DNA from: Chamaea fasciata
Taxonomy: Eukaryota; Chordata; Aves; Passeriformes; Sylviidae
NCBI GenBank assembly: GCA_029207755.1
Contig: JARCOQ010000003.1
Coordinates: forward strand, 1,488,001-1,552,000
Length of the DNA stretch: 64,000 nucleotides
Direction: 5' to 3'
Part shown: positions 62,911-64,000 of the stretch, in pieces
Position numbering within the stretch: the stretch's first letter is position 1
How the letters are laid out: the number at the start of each line of letters is the position of its first letter
The notes under the pieces: model-generated
Told to the model about the DNA's origin: nothing
Databases searched by the model: none
Seen by the model: only the letters and a program-made list of their open reading frames with translations
Program-made: the position numbers and the translations under genes

Positions 62911-62930
62911 ATGTGATTTAAATATTTCTG

Positions 62931-64000
62931 CTAATGCTTCATGGTTGACTTGCAGAGGAGTTGCATCCAACGTTTCAGAAGTTCAGGAACAAAAGGTTTT
63001 ATTTGACAGATTTCTCTTAAGTTTCAGTAGTAGACTATCAAGCAAATGTCACAGTTGTTACCTGTATTTATTAGAGGCTGGAATAAATGGACAACTGATG
63101 AAAGCAAGGGGGACATGAAGTGCCTTGGGACAAACTGTGTACAGAAATAATTGTCTGTACAACAGCATTGCTGCTGCAATTGAAAGGAGTCAAGGAGTGG
63201 ACTGAACGGCTGGCTCTTGGAATTTTTGATTGAAACAACTTGGCAGCAACACCTGTTCCATGCTTTTTCACCTGCTTGCTTTTCCCTTCGTTCACCTGGA
63301 ACAAATGTGGGGCTCTGTTCAGGGAGAGGTGAGGTGTTCTGGTCTTCCACCTCTTTGTTCTGTCGATGACCGTGTTGACCCCAGCTGGATAAAAGGCTGT
63401 GCTCTGGTGGTGTGCTGTGAGGTTTGACCCTCGTGCTTTGTTGACGCCTTTCTGAGTTTTACACGACTTACTTCCCACCCTGCTCCTTTAAATATTCATG
63501 GGGTTGTCCTCAAGATTTGGGCCACGCGAAAAGAAACTAAGTTATGCTGATGGTGAGAGATGCGAGGACAGATGAAGTGTTCAAGAGTTTGGGTGTGGAG
63601 GAAGGGGGAGAGAGGAAAGGTGAGGCAGAGATGAAAAGGAAGGTGCTGTTGGGAGAGTGGAGGGGAAAGAGAGGCAGAGACAAGCGAGCACTGAACAAAC
63701 TGCTGAGGTCCACGGGAGGATCGAACACAAACAGGAGCGTTGCAGCAAAAAGAGGGACAGGAAAAGAGCCCAGGAGTTAAATGGTGTGAGTAAGGTAGGG
63801 TGGAGTGCACGTGTGATGTTAAACAAAACGGGTGTGATTGGAGTGCCAGCATTAATTATTTAATGTATGCCCTTCCCTCCAATCGTGAGATAAAAACCAG
63901 GCCTCTTGCCTGGGACACACCTGGGAAGAAGGAAAAACAGGCGGAGTGGCACTTGGGGAGGAGAAACGCCGTGAGAAAGCGTTTTCCCCACCTTCTGAAG
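62931..64000. other. Downstream flank, no gene recognised
   Basis: In human the next gene after B3GNT2 is TMEM17, on the opposite strand. A convergent 3'UTR could therefore begin here, and TTTATT (AATAAA on the minus strand) occurs near 63067. I see no coding sequence that supports this. The stretch 63590-63780 is purine-rich on + and makes long open frames of low complexity. Confidence 0.5.

Larger units (their letters stand above)
61690..62930 (+). other. B3GNT2: B3GNT2 3'UTR
   Basis: About 1.2 kb from the stop codon to the expected cleavage site after two AATAAA signals. It becomes AT-rich towards the end (62740-62930) and contains T/C homopolymer runs at 62160-62175 and a T-rich stretch at 62245-62269. 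Open frames within it on either strand have no protein-like features. The 3' end is inferred from the signals and lacks transcript support. Confidence 0.8.

Noticed and set aside
62931..64000. Convergent TMEM17 3'UTR on the minus strand
   Set aside because: Expected from human gene order, but only a minus-strand AATAAA is visible and no coding sequence. It cannot be supported from this window.

Overview
This is a vertebrate nuclear genomic window, most probably from a bird and possibly a passerine. The evidence is a CR1-type LINE 3' end, two LTR-like elements of the kind common in songbird genomes, a low density of interspersed repeats, compact introns, and two proteins that read as close orthologues of human COMMD1 and B3GNT2. 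The bird call rests on repeat character and gene compactness. The passerine call is weaker.

Layout, all genes on the + strand. Positions 1-1095 are the 3' part of a COMMD1 intron. Positions 1096-1377 are COMMD1 exon 2. Positions 1378-37095 are one 35.7-kb intron carrying most of the repeats: a 55-bp pyrimidine minisatellite, a minus-strand LTR, a plus-strand solo LTR, a CR1 3' end and a 420-bp pentanucleotide array. Positions 37096-37203 are the terminal COMMD1 exon, with a poly(A) signal only 3 nt after the stop codon. Positions 37.2-47.8 kb are intergenic and hold a 207-bp (GGAAA)n array. A CpG-island promoter spans about 47.86-49.3 kb and contains the inferred non-coding first exon of B3GNT2. 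An 11.7-kb intron leads to the single coding exon of B3GNT2 (60496-61689), its 3'UTR and two poly(A) signals near 62.9 kb. The rest is downstream sequence with no recognised gene.

The two genes are neighbours by conserved synteny (human 2p15) and do not form a functional unit. COMMD1 is a subunit of the COMMD/CCC (Commander) endosomal sorting complex and a regulator of NF-kB and copper transporters. B3GNT2 is the Golgi glycosyltransferase that extends poly-N-acetyllactosamine chains.

No undescribed multi-gene system is visible. The most interesting signal is in the B3GNT2 leader. If exon 1 ends at the donor at 48748/48749, a 24-codon upstream ORF with a strong initiation context crosses the splice junction and stops in an ATGA overlap with the B3GNT2 start codon. 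Most other open reading frames in the window are chance or simple-repeat translations.
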